DNA from: Triticum aestivum
Lineage: Eukaryota; Streptophyta; Magnoliopsida; Poales; Poaceae
Length of the DNA: 64,000 nucleotides
Assembly (NCBI RefSeq): GCF_018294505.1
Contig: NC_057798.1
Location: 372,328,026-372,392,025, forward strand
Direction: 5' to 3'
Shown here: one piece after another, positions 54,670 to 64,000 of the stretch
Layout: the number at the start of each line of letters is the position of its first letter
Position numbering within the stretch: the stretch's first letter is position 1
Notes under the pieces: generated by a model
Seen by the model: only the letters and a program-made list of their open reading frames with translations
Told to the model about the DNA's origin: nothing
The model's database searches: none
Position numbers and translations under genes: made by a program

Positions 54670-56682
54670 CTATTTTGAATCCAAGCTAACGCTGATGCTG
54701 AAATGCTTGGATGAATCGCCAGGAACAAAATCAACCAACTTAGTCTCATCAGCCGATTTAAACTTCAAAGCCGGATCATGCTCTGTAGTGGGCTTCTTTA
54801 GAGAAGTCATATCTGCCGGATCAACATTGTCCTTATGAAACTTCAACTCCTCCATCGCGCAAACCGACTCAACATAAGCCCCATCACCTTCCTCACACTC
54901 CAGAGCAATCTTGCGGCTGCCATGAACCGTGATGGTCCCCTTATGACCCGGCATCTTGAGCTGCAGATAAACATAACACGGCCTTGCCATGAACTTAGCA
55001 TAAACCGTTCGTCCAAATAGGGCATGGTATGGACTTCTGATTTTGACCACTTCAAAGGTCAATGTCTCAGATCTTGAATCATGATCATCTCCAAAAACCA
55101 CTTCCAAAGCTATCTTACCGACCGGGTAAGCCGATTTACCAGGTACCACACCATGAAGAATGGTGTTCGACGGTTTAAGATTCTTATCCGTTAACCCCAT
55201 ATGCCGGAAGGTTTCATAATACAAGATGTTGATACTGCTCCCTCCATCCATGAGCACTTTGGTGAACTTATAACCTCCAACCTGTGGTGTGACCACTAAC
55301 GCCAAATGACCCAGATTATCAACCCAGGGCGGATGATCTTCTCGAATCCACACAATAGGCTGCTCAGACCAGCACAGATAATGAGGCACCACCAGTTCAA
55401 TGGAGTTCACTGCCCTCTTATGGAGCTTCTGATCGCGCTTGCACAGGCTAGTAGTGAAGACATGATACTGCCCACCATTTAACTGCTTCGGGTTACTCTG
55501 ATAACCCGACTGCTGCTTTTGCTGATTATAACCATCTTGGTTGCTCTGATTGCCTTGATTGCCCTGTCCACCTTGGTTACCCTGAAAACCTGAACCGGAG
55601 TTACCTCCACCGTAACCCGGTCCATGAAAATTGGGTCCTGAACCGTCGGACGGTCCATGATCATACCGAAAGAGATCTAAATTTTTGAACTCTCGCATAA
55701 TGAAGCAATCCTTCCATAAGTGCGTAGCCGGCTTATCTTGCGTCCCATGCTTTGGGCAAGGCTGGTTCAACAGACGTTCCAGATTCATCCCTGATCCTCC
55801 ACCCCACGAGGGCGGTTTACCCTTACGACGCTGATTATTTCCCTGCACATTGGTGTTAGACACAAAGCCAGAATTATTATCCGCCGTGCGCTTACCATTG
55901 TTCCCATGGATCGCCTGGTTATGCAGCTGTCCTTTTGCACCGACGTTCTTCTTTCCCTTCTCTGGCTCCTCGTCATCAGACTCGGGATCCTTAGAATTAT
56001 CAGAATCGGCATACTTAACCAAAGCTGCCATAAGTGTTCCCATGGCATTGCAGTGACGCTTGAGCCGTCCCAACTTCAACTTCAATGGCTTAAACCGGCA
56101 ATTGCCCTCCAATGTTTTGATTGCCGAATCAGCATTGATGCGGTCCGATGAATGCAGAATTTCCGAAACCCGGTGCACCCAATGAGTCATTGATTCGCCC
56201 TCCCCTTGGACACAGGCGGCCAGATCCACGATTGGCATGGGTTGCTTGCACGTGTCTTTGAAGTTTGCTATAAACCGGGCCTTCAACTAATCCCATGACC
56301 CGATCGAATTAACCGGCAGACTTTTTAACCAAGTACGGGCCGTTCCGTCCAACATCATGGTGAAGTATTTTGCAGACGCCACTTCATCCGCATCCAACAT
56401 CTCCATCGCCATCTCATAACTCTCAACCCATGACTCGAGTGGTAAATCGGCGGTATAATTAGGCACCTTATGCGGGCCCTTGAAATCCTTGGGTAACCGC
56501 ACATTACACAGAGCTGGGGTGAGACACGGTACTCCCCAAGAGCTGAAAGCCAGTCCTCGTTCAACTGATGCTGTCGGTTGTACCGAAGCGGGTTGATGAT
56601 TCGCATACTGTGCTGCCAACTGCGCTGCTAACTCTGCCTCCCGTCGTGCCCTGCCATTGTTTACCACATCCTGAGCATTCAT
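54670..56682 (-). pseudogene. Gag capsid, nucleocapsid-like tail and protease of gypsy B
   Basis: From 56682: capsid motifs F-K-G-P-H-K-V-P-N-Y, Y-F-T-M-M-L-D-G-T-A-R-T-W-L-K-S-L. A TAG at 56287 interrupts; the same frame resumes with R-F-I-A-N-F-K-D-T-C, a basic Asp/Glu linker, L-N-Q-P-C-P-K-H-G, a Gly/Asn/Gln-rich run, then the protease loop K-V-L-M-D-G-G-S-S-I-N-I-L-Y and S-P-Y-H-A-L-F-G-R. With 538 codons after the stop, this is the longest intact minus-strand frame. Another break separates it from RT at about 54640. Confidence 0.9.
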
Positions 56683-57998
56683 ACCACCGTGCGTCGGATT
56701 AGGCCCTCGAGGGGCGTCACGTGTCGCGCACTGCTTGAAACAGCCGGTTCGTCAATGTGCTTGTTGTAACTCTTGCTCGGACGAGGGGTTGAATGTATTC
56801 TGTCTCGGCTATATGAATAAGCCTGCTGCTGCACCATAGCGGTTTGAAGAAGATCCCTGGCCCATCGCATTTCAACCACCGCTAGTGATTCGCCCTCCAT
56901 CGGAATAGCTTCCCAATGAGATGCTGCAGCAATCATGTTATCCAAAGGGCTAGATAAGTGACCCGGCGACGTCGGTATGTATTGCAGCGGGTTATCTGTT
57001 TGTCGAGGCGGGTCCATCACCCGCAGCTGACCTGACGCTATCCCAGGTGCCTCGGTCCGGTTCACTGCTGCCGGATCACTTGGCCCGGCTCCTGGTGTAT
57101 TGAAGAGATTCATTCCTTCGTAAACCGGCAGAAGACGAGACCAGTGCCTCCTCCTCAGTACTTCATTTGACGCGTTCTAATCTAACATAAGCCGGTAATT
57201 CTGCGCCTGAATCTGCTGTGACTGGGCATCTAAAGCGGCCTGTTCTTCAGTCATCCTGGCTTCCTCAGCCGCCAAGTCCTCCTTGGCCTGAGTTATCTGA
57301 TCCCTCAGCTTTGTAACCTCCGCGTTATGCTGATCCTGTGTCTCTGGGATAACTACCGTGGTCAACAATGTCGTCCAGGCGTCCAATAAACCAGACAGAA
57401 CTTGAGCCGGCCGGCGCGCAGGGCCTCCTGCGCCGGCTGCCGATCAGGAAATCATTGCTGCTGCAGTTGAAGATTGTAATGTGGGCTGCATACCGGCCAT
57501 GAAGATTGCAACCCAGTTTGGCGGTTCAAAGGGGTCCGGAATACTGTCGCCATCGGAATAGCCCCCGATTCGGCCATCTTGCAATTGGTACAACGACTCG
57601 GTTTCACCAGTGGATGACTCGCCATCTGAGTAGACGACCGTCTCACCATTGGACACCGGTTCAGATTCCACACCATGGATGAATCCTATGAACGCATGCT
57701 TCATGGCAGGCTGAACCCGGACAGGACTCGTACGCTGAGCCATCTCGACAGGGTCGATGGAGATGTCCGGCTCAGGGCCCGGTTCGCCGATCTTGCCGAT
57801 GAAAACGTGAATTCCGCCAAAGGGAACCCGGTACCCATACTCAATTGAGCCGGCCTCGGGGCCCCAGCCTGCATCGTCGATGTAGAGTTTGCCGCGACGA
57901 CTCTTGGTCATCTGGCCAACCGCGTATCCCTTGAGCCCTTCAAAGTTGCCCTTCAAGAACTCGAAACCATCGTGCGATAGCCCCACGGTTGGCACCAA
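56679..57998 (-). pseudogene. Gag N-terminal region of gypsy B
   Basis: The ATG at 57998, at the LTR edge, opens M-V-P-T-V-G-L-S-H-D-G-F-E and G-Y-R-V-P-F-G-G-I-H-V-F. Stops at 57444 and 57177 divide it from a coiled-coil piece (57177-57386; A-E-V-T-K-L-R-D-Q-I-T-Q-A-K-E-D-L) and a Ser/Arg linker (56679-57113). It is collinear with gypsy A at 17836-18711. Function is unknown beyond being part of gag. Confidence 0.75.
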
Positions 57999-57999
57999 C
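57980..57999 (-). other. Primer-binding region of gypsy B
   Basis: The minus strand reads TTGGTGCCAACCGTGGGG immediately inside the LTR. The gag ATG (57998) overlaps it. Confidence 0.6.
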
Positions 58000-58445
58000 T
58001 ATCGTGGAATTAACACGTCAGATGTCCTAGTGAGGGGACTTAGTCGTGGAGCCATCGCAACGAGATTAGCAAAAAGGGGTTAAACCGGACGAAGGACACG
58101 GGGAGTTTATACTGGTTCGGCCCCTTGCGACGAAGGTAAAATCCTATGATCCAGTTGTGGTGGAATTGATGGGATCTCGATGAGCAGGGAGCGAATCCGC
58201 TTTACCTATCTCTCAAGTTGTTGTTTCTTGTCCCTGAACCGTCGCCGGGTCGTCCCTTTATATACACAGGTTGACGCCCGGCGGTTTACAGAACACCGAG
58301 GCCGGCTCATACACGTGTCCGGCTCGGTCTCTACCTTTCCTATCTTACAACACAAGTTTACACATCTCATGATGGTTTACGTTTATGGGCTCTAAACCGC
58401 CTTTGGGCTCTGGGCCTCTAAGCTTCAAGAGCGCCATACTCCTTG
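58000..58445 (-). repeat. 5' LTR of gypsy B, truncated by element E
   Basis: It aligns with 19586-20060 throughout. The first base pair is TA instead of TG. TTTATATACA at about 58256 gives a minus-strand TATA. Similarity stops at 58445, about 94 bp short of the full LTR. Confidence 0.85.
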
Positions 58446-59506
58446 TGATGCGGAGCATCCCACGTTCATCCCCATGTACACTCCGACTACTCTCAAGCCC
58501 CAAGTGGACATATGACAAGACCTCGAATATACACCATTGGACACAAGGTGAACTCGCTCCTCTCCGAACCTTCACTTTCTACATGTGAGACATGGCTACT
58601 ACCTCATACATGGATCTTGCATATACTCAGGTACAACCGAGACGACCATGGAGAATCCAAGGACCAAGGCCAAGCATGGAAGAGAAGGAGGAGGAGAACC
58701 TGGCCGCTCCAGAACGAGCGGTACTACCGCCCACTCCAAGCGGTACTACCGCTGAGGCCACCCAACCGGAACAACCGGTCGACTACCGCCCAACAACCGG
58801 CCACCTTTCTGTGATCGAGCGGTGCGAGGACGGTACTGCACCGAATGTACCGGTAATTCCCAAAAGACCGGTACTACCGGCCCGACAACCGGTACAACCG
58901 CTGGGGCCCCCGACGTCTATCTCCAAAAGCCTGCTCCTGACCTCACAGCGGTAGTACCGCCTTCCACGTCTGGTACTTCCGCCATGCATGAGCTACCAGC
59001 GGTACAACCGCCCCTTGACCGGTACAACCGGCCGGCCTGTGCGCAGAGAACGGGCCAACGGCCCATGTATCCCCCTCTCACTTACCCCTTCGTGGGCTAG
59101 CACTATATATACTCCCCCACCTCCTCCTAGTTAGGGTTAGCATTGGTTTAGCTCATATTTTGTGTGAGAGCCTTGCTCATCCACTTGGTTACTTCTCCTC
59201 GGAGCTCACGACCTCTTCGGAGAAGATCCCCCAAGCGTATTCAAGACCCCTTCAAGGGAAGACCATCAAGACCTCCTCACGGAGAAGAACGGCTACCTTT
59301 GTATCTTTGCTTTATTTATTTTGAATCTTGTGCTACCTTATGTGTTCGACGATCTAGCCCTTGTGTGATTGATTACTTGTCGGTTTAGTGATTCTCTCTC
59401 GTTTTCCCCGTGTTTCCCCTTTGTGCTTCCACGTGTTATTCGTGATTCCCCGTAGGATCCACTCCAAACGTGAAAGATCGTCACCATAGGGTTCCGCCCT
59501 ACATCA
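58446..59506 (+). repeat. Putative 5' LTR of element E, with palindrome array
   Basis: The boundary is inferred from the end of gypsy B similarity and the primer site. Bases about 58717-59035 contain at least eight units of the CGGTA-N-TACCG type, e.g. GCGGTACTACCGC. Confidence 0.65.
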
Positions 59507-61201
59507 TCTTGGTATCATGAGCCACGTTGATCACGTTTTTGGAGCCCCTACCCCGTGTTTTCTAGCTTGATTTTGTTGTTTTCGTCCTAAATCCGAAAAT
59601 CCCCACCAAAAATAGCCCCAATTTTTTTTTGTGATTTGTTGGTTTGATGATGTTTTGTTGATTTTGATCCGTGGATTTGCTTGGTTTCAAGTGGATCTAG
59701 CATTCCCCCAAGTTTCCCCTCTTCCCATCCACGAAATCCATCCAATTTTGCCCCCAAAATCATCAATTTCCGCCCCAAAATCGCGCCCCGATACGATCTG
59801 CGAAAAATCCCGACACGAGCGGTACTACCGCCCCTCCGAGCGGTACTACCGCTGAGTACCACAAGCGGTACTACCACCCATCCGAGCGGTACTACCGCCC
59901 CTCCCAGTTTCAGCGTTCCGAGTTTCACCGTTTCGGCCATAACTAATTCATCCGAACTCCGGTTTTGACGTTCTTTAGCTCGTTTTGAAGCTATTGACAT
60001 CCCCCATTCCACAAAAATACTACCAACACCATTTTACTCCATCAAAGTTCCGAAAATTTGGCAAGTTTGCCTAGGCCTTCCACCATATCATCCGCATAGC
60101 CACCATAGCCTTCCGCAACCTAACCCATTTTGTTCCATATAGCATTAGTGGTTGCTTGAGTAGTGATTCGAGTCTCCTAAGGTGTTTCAGCTACTTAGGG
60201 ACAATTGCTTCTTCATCAACCACCACCACCACTTCCGCATTGCCTAGTGCAAAACCACCACCGCTTTCCGCTACCACCATTTGACATTTGTCATTTGAGA
60301 TTTTGAGTTCGCGGTTTTTGCGTTTCCTAAGGTGTTTCGGCTACTTAGGGATGAGTTCCATAATCTTGGTATCTACATCAAGAACACCGCCACTCATCAT
60401 CGCAAAGGACGGTAACCTCTACGACACCATTGTATATTCCCCTTGCAAATTGCATTGATAACCCCTAGCCCATTTTGCGTTACTTGCCTATCGAGACTAG
60501 CCATTTGAGTATTGCCGGCAACAAACTTGTGCACATTAGTGATCATACTTCCCATAGCATACATACCATATCATCGTGGTGCATATATTGGTATCGTATC
60601 TTGTGTTACAAGTTTGTTCCCGCATATACACAATTGCTATCTTGGTTTGTGCATTGTGCAAAAGTGGCCATACAAAAAAAGAAAAGAAATAAAGCTTTTA
60701 AGCAAAAGAAAGAGAGCAAAGAAGCTTGTAAGCAAGTGCCATAGCATCATAGCACATTGCATAAGATTGTGCACAAGTGTCGTATCTGCCTATTGAGCAA
60801 TCGTGCTAGCGTCTCTCTTGAGTTGTGCGACACGAGCGTTTTCCGTGGATTCCACATTTTGTGCTCATTCCTTAGTTGCACGACCCCATTTATCTATCCG
60901 TGTGTGTGTTTCCGTGTGCCATTCTTTGCTATTGGTCCATTTTTTTCACTTGTGAATTTGTGAATCTCTTTCAACATTATTGACTCTTGCTAACATTTTG
61001 CATCAAATTTTTGTGCCACTATCCTCACCGAGCTCCACCCAAAGCTTTACTTGTGTAGGTGTGAGAACCGACAAGAATTGGTACCAATAGTGCTATTTCA
61101 TTGTCCGCATTTGAGTGAACTTGATTCATTGTCAACGTCGGTCAAGGTACATTGGTATAAGTTCTTCTCTTTCTCCCACTCATATTTGCTCGAGTCTTGT
61201 G
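59507..61201 (+). other. Leader of element E
   Basis: Primer site at 59510-59521. Four more GCGGTACTACCGC-type units lie at about 59818-59896. The rest is A/T-rich with no credible frame; small frames on both strands are incidental. It includes a duplicated 'cctaaggtgtttcrgctacttaggga' phrase near 60176 and 60327. Confidence 0.65.
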
Positions 61202-64000
61202 ATGGATAGGCAAGGCATTTCCTCTCCGGTCCTCGACAACAACGACGGCGTGAACAACTACATCACCAAAGCGTCTATCTTCAATCTACAACGACAAGTG
61301 CAAGGCACACAATCAAGATTGCGAGAGCGCATCGAGAACATCTCCATCGACATTCATCACTCCGAAGCAAGGAAAAGGGACTACATCGACAAGAAGCTTT
61401 CCGCACATAAAGAGGAGGAAGATGCAAGGATGGAGGGGATTAGAGCCTTGATCAAGTCTTCTTCCCATTCGTCATCCTCAAGGCGGTGACATTCAAGACA
61501 CAAGTCTTCGGAGCGCGGACATGATGCAAGTGCAAATCGTCCTCGTCTACATCTACATGGCGATCACCATCACGTTCGTGATCAACATCGCCATGAAGGG
61601 CAAGTCATCTCCAAGCATCATGTGCACGACGACGACGAACGACACCTACTACGAGCTCAAGCACGACAACGTCATCATCATCATGAAGATGCTCCACAAG
61701 CGCAAATGCACAAGTCCCAACAAGCCCTACTTCATGCCAAGTCCAAGCTTCAAGAGCACAAAAGAAGACCGCGAGACGACCACCACCAAGACGGCGCTAC
61801 GGCTACATCAACCACTTTGGCATCTTCGCCAAGTGCTATCAAGGCATCTTCACCTTTGGACGTACGACATCTTCGCCTACTTCCCACGTGTACGCCTACA
61901 TCAACTTCATCAAGTCCAAGGCGGCCACCTACAAGCGAGGGTGACACTTCCATCTTAGGAAGCCCGCCAAGGAAGATGGCCGAGCATGGGAAACTCCCTT
62001 CGGTCATGGAGACGAGCTACGAGGTGCCACATCATATGGACCTCCAACAACAAGACGGCGACAAGAATGTCGAGCAAGGGCCATCCCCTTCGACTACGGC
62101 GACAAGCGCGAACCTCTTCAACAACATGAAGACGACACCCACATTGGACTCATCCTCCGAGTCAAGATACGCGACCGCGCATGGAGACATTTGCACCAAC
62201 ATCTCTCCGACACCCACATATGTTGAGATGCCCCAAGTGCCATGTGAGGAAAACCACCACCATATGAGTGACATGAGTGACTCCACTATACATGACATTG
62301 AGAGAATTTCCTATGAGACGATGAGTGTGACCACCACTAGCCACACATATGAGAGCGTGCCACACATCCTATGTGAGGTTGAGAGCCATTTGAGTGACTC
62401 CACCAACCATATGAGTGAGTGCATCCTTGAGGGAGTGAGTGAGACACAACACATAGTGAGTGAGGTAGTTGAGACGGTATGTGAGGCCACTATGATTTCT
62501 AACGACTTACCCTCTACTCCTAGTGTGTTTTCTTCTTTGGTGCTAGGTCTCCTACCCGACGACATGACTATCCTCGACGATCCCATCCCTCCAATGGAGA
62601 CACCGATGGCCATGGTGGACGATGATACACCCCCCACATGGTTCCATCAAGATGAAGATGACAACGAGTGGATCTTCAACACCTCACCTACAACACATGA
62701 GCGACACTCTGAAGGTAACATAGGTGACGGTGCTTCTCTTGTCCCACTGGTGGACTCTCTTGACATTGATTGCTCCCATGATGTTGACCCACCTATTACC
62801 ATGCTTCATGCTAGTGAAACTTCTTCATGCCTTGACTTACCTATTTATGATGAATATGATGATGAGCATGTTGAGTTGCCTAGTTGTGATGCCAAGCTTC
62901 ATAGGATATCATGTAAACATTCTTTTGGTCACTTCATGTTTGACAATCCATTCAACTTGTCATATGCTATGAGTGAGATATCCCATATTGAATCATTTCA
63001 ATCTCAACATAGTAACTATGCATGCCCCGTTAAAATAAATCCTATTTGCACTTATGGCATAGATGACGAGATGATGGTCATTGGCTTTTGCTTCTCTTGT
63101 GATGATATTGCCATGCTTCCTTTACATGATTTGCGCAATTCATCTACTATGCCATGCCATGATCACATTGTTCCAAATATGCATTGTTTTGGATGTTGTC
63201 AATGTTCTCCATGTGATGTTCCTACTAATGCTCATGACGAGACCCCCATAGTTTCCTCATACATATTAGGAGATTGTGATGCATCCCATCCTTTGCATGA
63301 TTTCCATGTTTTCTTGCACCATATGCATTCCATGAATAACAATGCTCTAGATATTTCTCATGATGCATTACATCCTTTGAGTCTCCATTATGACATACAT
63401 CATAACAAACCTCTCATGATGGATGACATGTTTCTATATCACGCATCTCATTTATTTGAGCATTGGATATTTTGTGCTAACCGACACATGCATGTGCGCA
63501 TCATGATGGATGATGTGTACATATACCATGCACACACAATTTTCTCTTTGTCTTTGTTTTGTGTAGGTACTTATGAACACTCGTCAACCTCACAATCCCA
63601 TGAGTTGATGAAACGAGCTCTTGAGAGCAACGATGACTTGGGATCCCGTGGACTATCCTTACCACCGTTCCCTTCGCGCATGGACTACGCGCATCTCTTT
63701 TACTTGGCTCTCACACGGCTATGGGCTATCTACCACTTGTCACCTTATGCCCATACTATCGTGTTCACTTTGCATGTTATACTTGTTTCTATGCCTTTGC
63801 CATGCAATCGTGACCCTTGCTTGCATTTACCCATGATGCACCATTATGATACTCCTATGTGTATTTGCATGCTTGGTGGAGATCCTTGTTGCTTTTGCCA
63901 TGTTTATCATGTGCCCCATGCTATTGATGCTTGTTGTGTTGGTAGAGTCATGATGCCCCATTGCTACTCACATATGGCCTCTCGCCAATACATTCATGCT
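61202..64000 (+). CDS. Long unassigned ORF of element E, open at the window end
   Basis: The ATG at 61202 (M-D-R-Q-G-I-S-S-P-V-L-D) starts a frame with one TGA (61487-61489) and no other stop to 64000, about 933 codons; a run of 837 codons follows the TGA. N-terminal: N-Y-I-T-K-A-S-I-F-N-L and a helical, probably coiled-coil segment. Then His/Arg-rich, Ser/Thr/Pro-rich and acidic stretches with repeated H-M-S-D and E-V-E. C-terminal third: Cys/His/Met/Asp-rich with hydrophobic segments, including M-D-D-V-Y-I-Y-H-A-H-T-I-F-S-L-S-L-F and C-C-F-C-H-V-Y-H-V-P-H. No gag, protease or pol motif appears inside the window. Position suggests a gag-like or accessory product; I do not recognise it. Confidence 0.6.

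Larger units (their letters stand above)
19586..58445 (-). mobile_element. Tat-lineage Ty3/gypsy retrotransposon B, hit by three later insertions
   Basis: On the minus strand from the right: 5' LTR (58445-58000, cut by element E), primer site, gag (57998 to about 55400), protease, RT (54606-53644), RNase H plus second RNase H (53643-52667), integrase (52649-52239, then 34294-33531 after the Sirevirus), a 3' interval with a plus-strand accessory ORF (27.9-32.2 kb), polypurine tract and 3' LTR (27674-27637 plus 20087-19586). The right LTR differs from the left by many substitutions and starts TA instead of TG. No target duplication can be checked because the right end is outside the window. Without insertions it is about 13.3 kb. 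Confidence 0.85.
58446..64000 (+). mobile_element. LTR retrotransposon E, 5' part (runs off the window)
   Basis: It begins where the gypsy B LTR stops. An apparent 5' LTR (58446-59506; TGATGCGG to ACATCA, with CTATATATA near 59101) is followed by a TGGTATCATGAG primer site at 59510, a leader and a long ORF. The 3' LTR is not in the window, so ends and target duplication (CCTTG at 58441-58445 is the candidate) are unverified. I cannot name the family. Confidence 0.72.

Noticed and set aside
58512..59100. Several Pro/Thr-rich plus-strand frames in the LTR of element E
   Set aside because: They arise from translation of the palindromic CGGTAC repeats in different phases, within an LTR upstream of the TATA box.
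61521..61958. A 145-codon plus-strand frame rich in Thr and Ile
   Set aside because: It overlaps the much longer open frame starting at 61202 in another phase; composition fits a shadow frame.

Overview
This 64 kb window reads as intergenic DNA from a large grass genome, most likely Triticeae (wheat, Aegilops, rye or barley). It is almost entirely nested LTR retrotransposons of types typical of that tribe: an Angela/BARE/WIS copia, a Maximus-like Sirevirus, Fatima-like and other Tat-lineage gypsy elements, and a 'TGATACATCTCC' gypsy-type LTR family. I found no host protein gene, tRNA, rRNA or CRISPR array. Family names come from memory of LTR ends and protein motifs. Structural calls (LTR pairs, target-site duplications, PBS, PPT) were read directly from the sequence.

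Left block (1-19252). A truncated Angela-like copia fragment (1 to about 338) is fused to a truncated minus-strand Tat gypsy, element A (about 339-19252, right LTR 18713-19252). Element A was split inside its reverse transcriptase by element N (1368-15132, minus strand, TSD CAACC). N is a non-autonomous element with one ORF and no pol. N was in turn split inside its ORF by a Fatima-like gypsy (3014-11995, TSD GCAGG). That element has gag and protease but no RT, RNase H or integrase, and it keeps a divergently transcribed, spliced accessory ORF.

A 333-bp spacer (19253-19585) holds two diverged direct repeats.

Right block (19586-64000). Element B is a second Tat gypsy of the same family as A, on the minus strand, from 19586 to at least 58445. 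It has gag, protease, RT, a double RNase H and integrase on the minus strand, and a plus-strand spliced accessory ORF with its own TATA box (27.9-32.2 kb). Element B has been hit three times. A single-ORF non-autonomous element (20088-27631, TSD CCCTC) lies in its left LTR. A Maximus-like Sirevirus (34295-52238, TSD CTTGC) lies in its integrase, and an Angela copy (41099-49867) lies inside that Sirevirus. A plus-strand element E (58446 to beyond 64000) interrupts its right LTR, and E's long ORF is still open at the window end.

All coding regions except E's are interrupted by stops, frameshifts or insertions, so most are relics. The observations most worth following up are these: (1) the two Angela LTRs differ by 14 transitions that all point the same way, and the copy lacks a target-site duplication, which suggests a recombinant element; (2) arrays of CGGT-N(2-3)-ACCG palindromes occur in the LTRs and leaders of two unrelated families; (3) antisense accessory genes are retained even where pol is lost; (4) E carries an ORF of more than 900 codons, rich in Cys, His, Met and Asp, that I could not assign.
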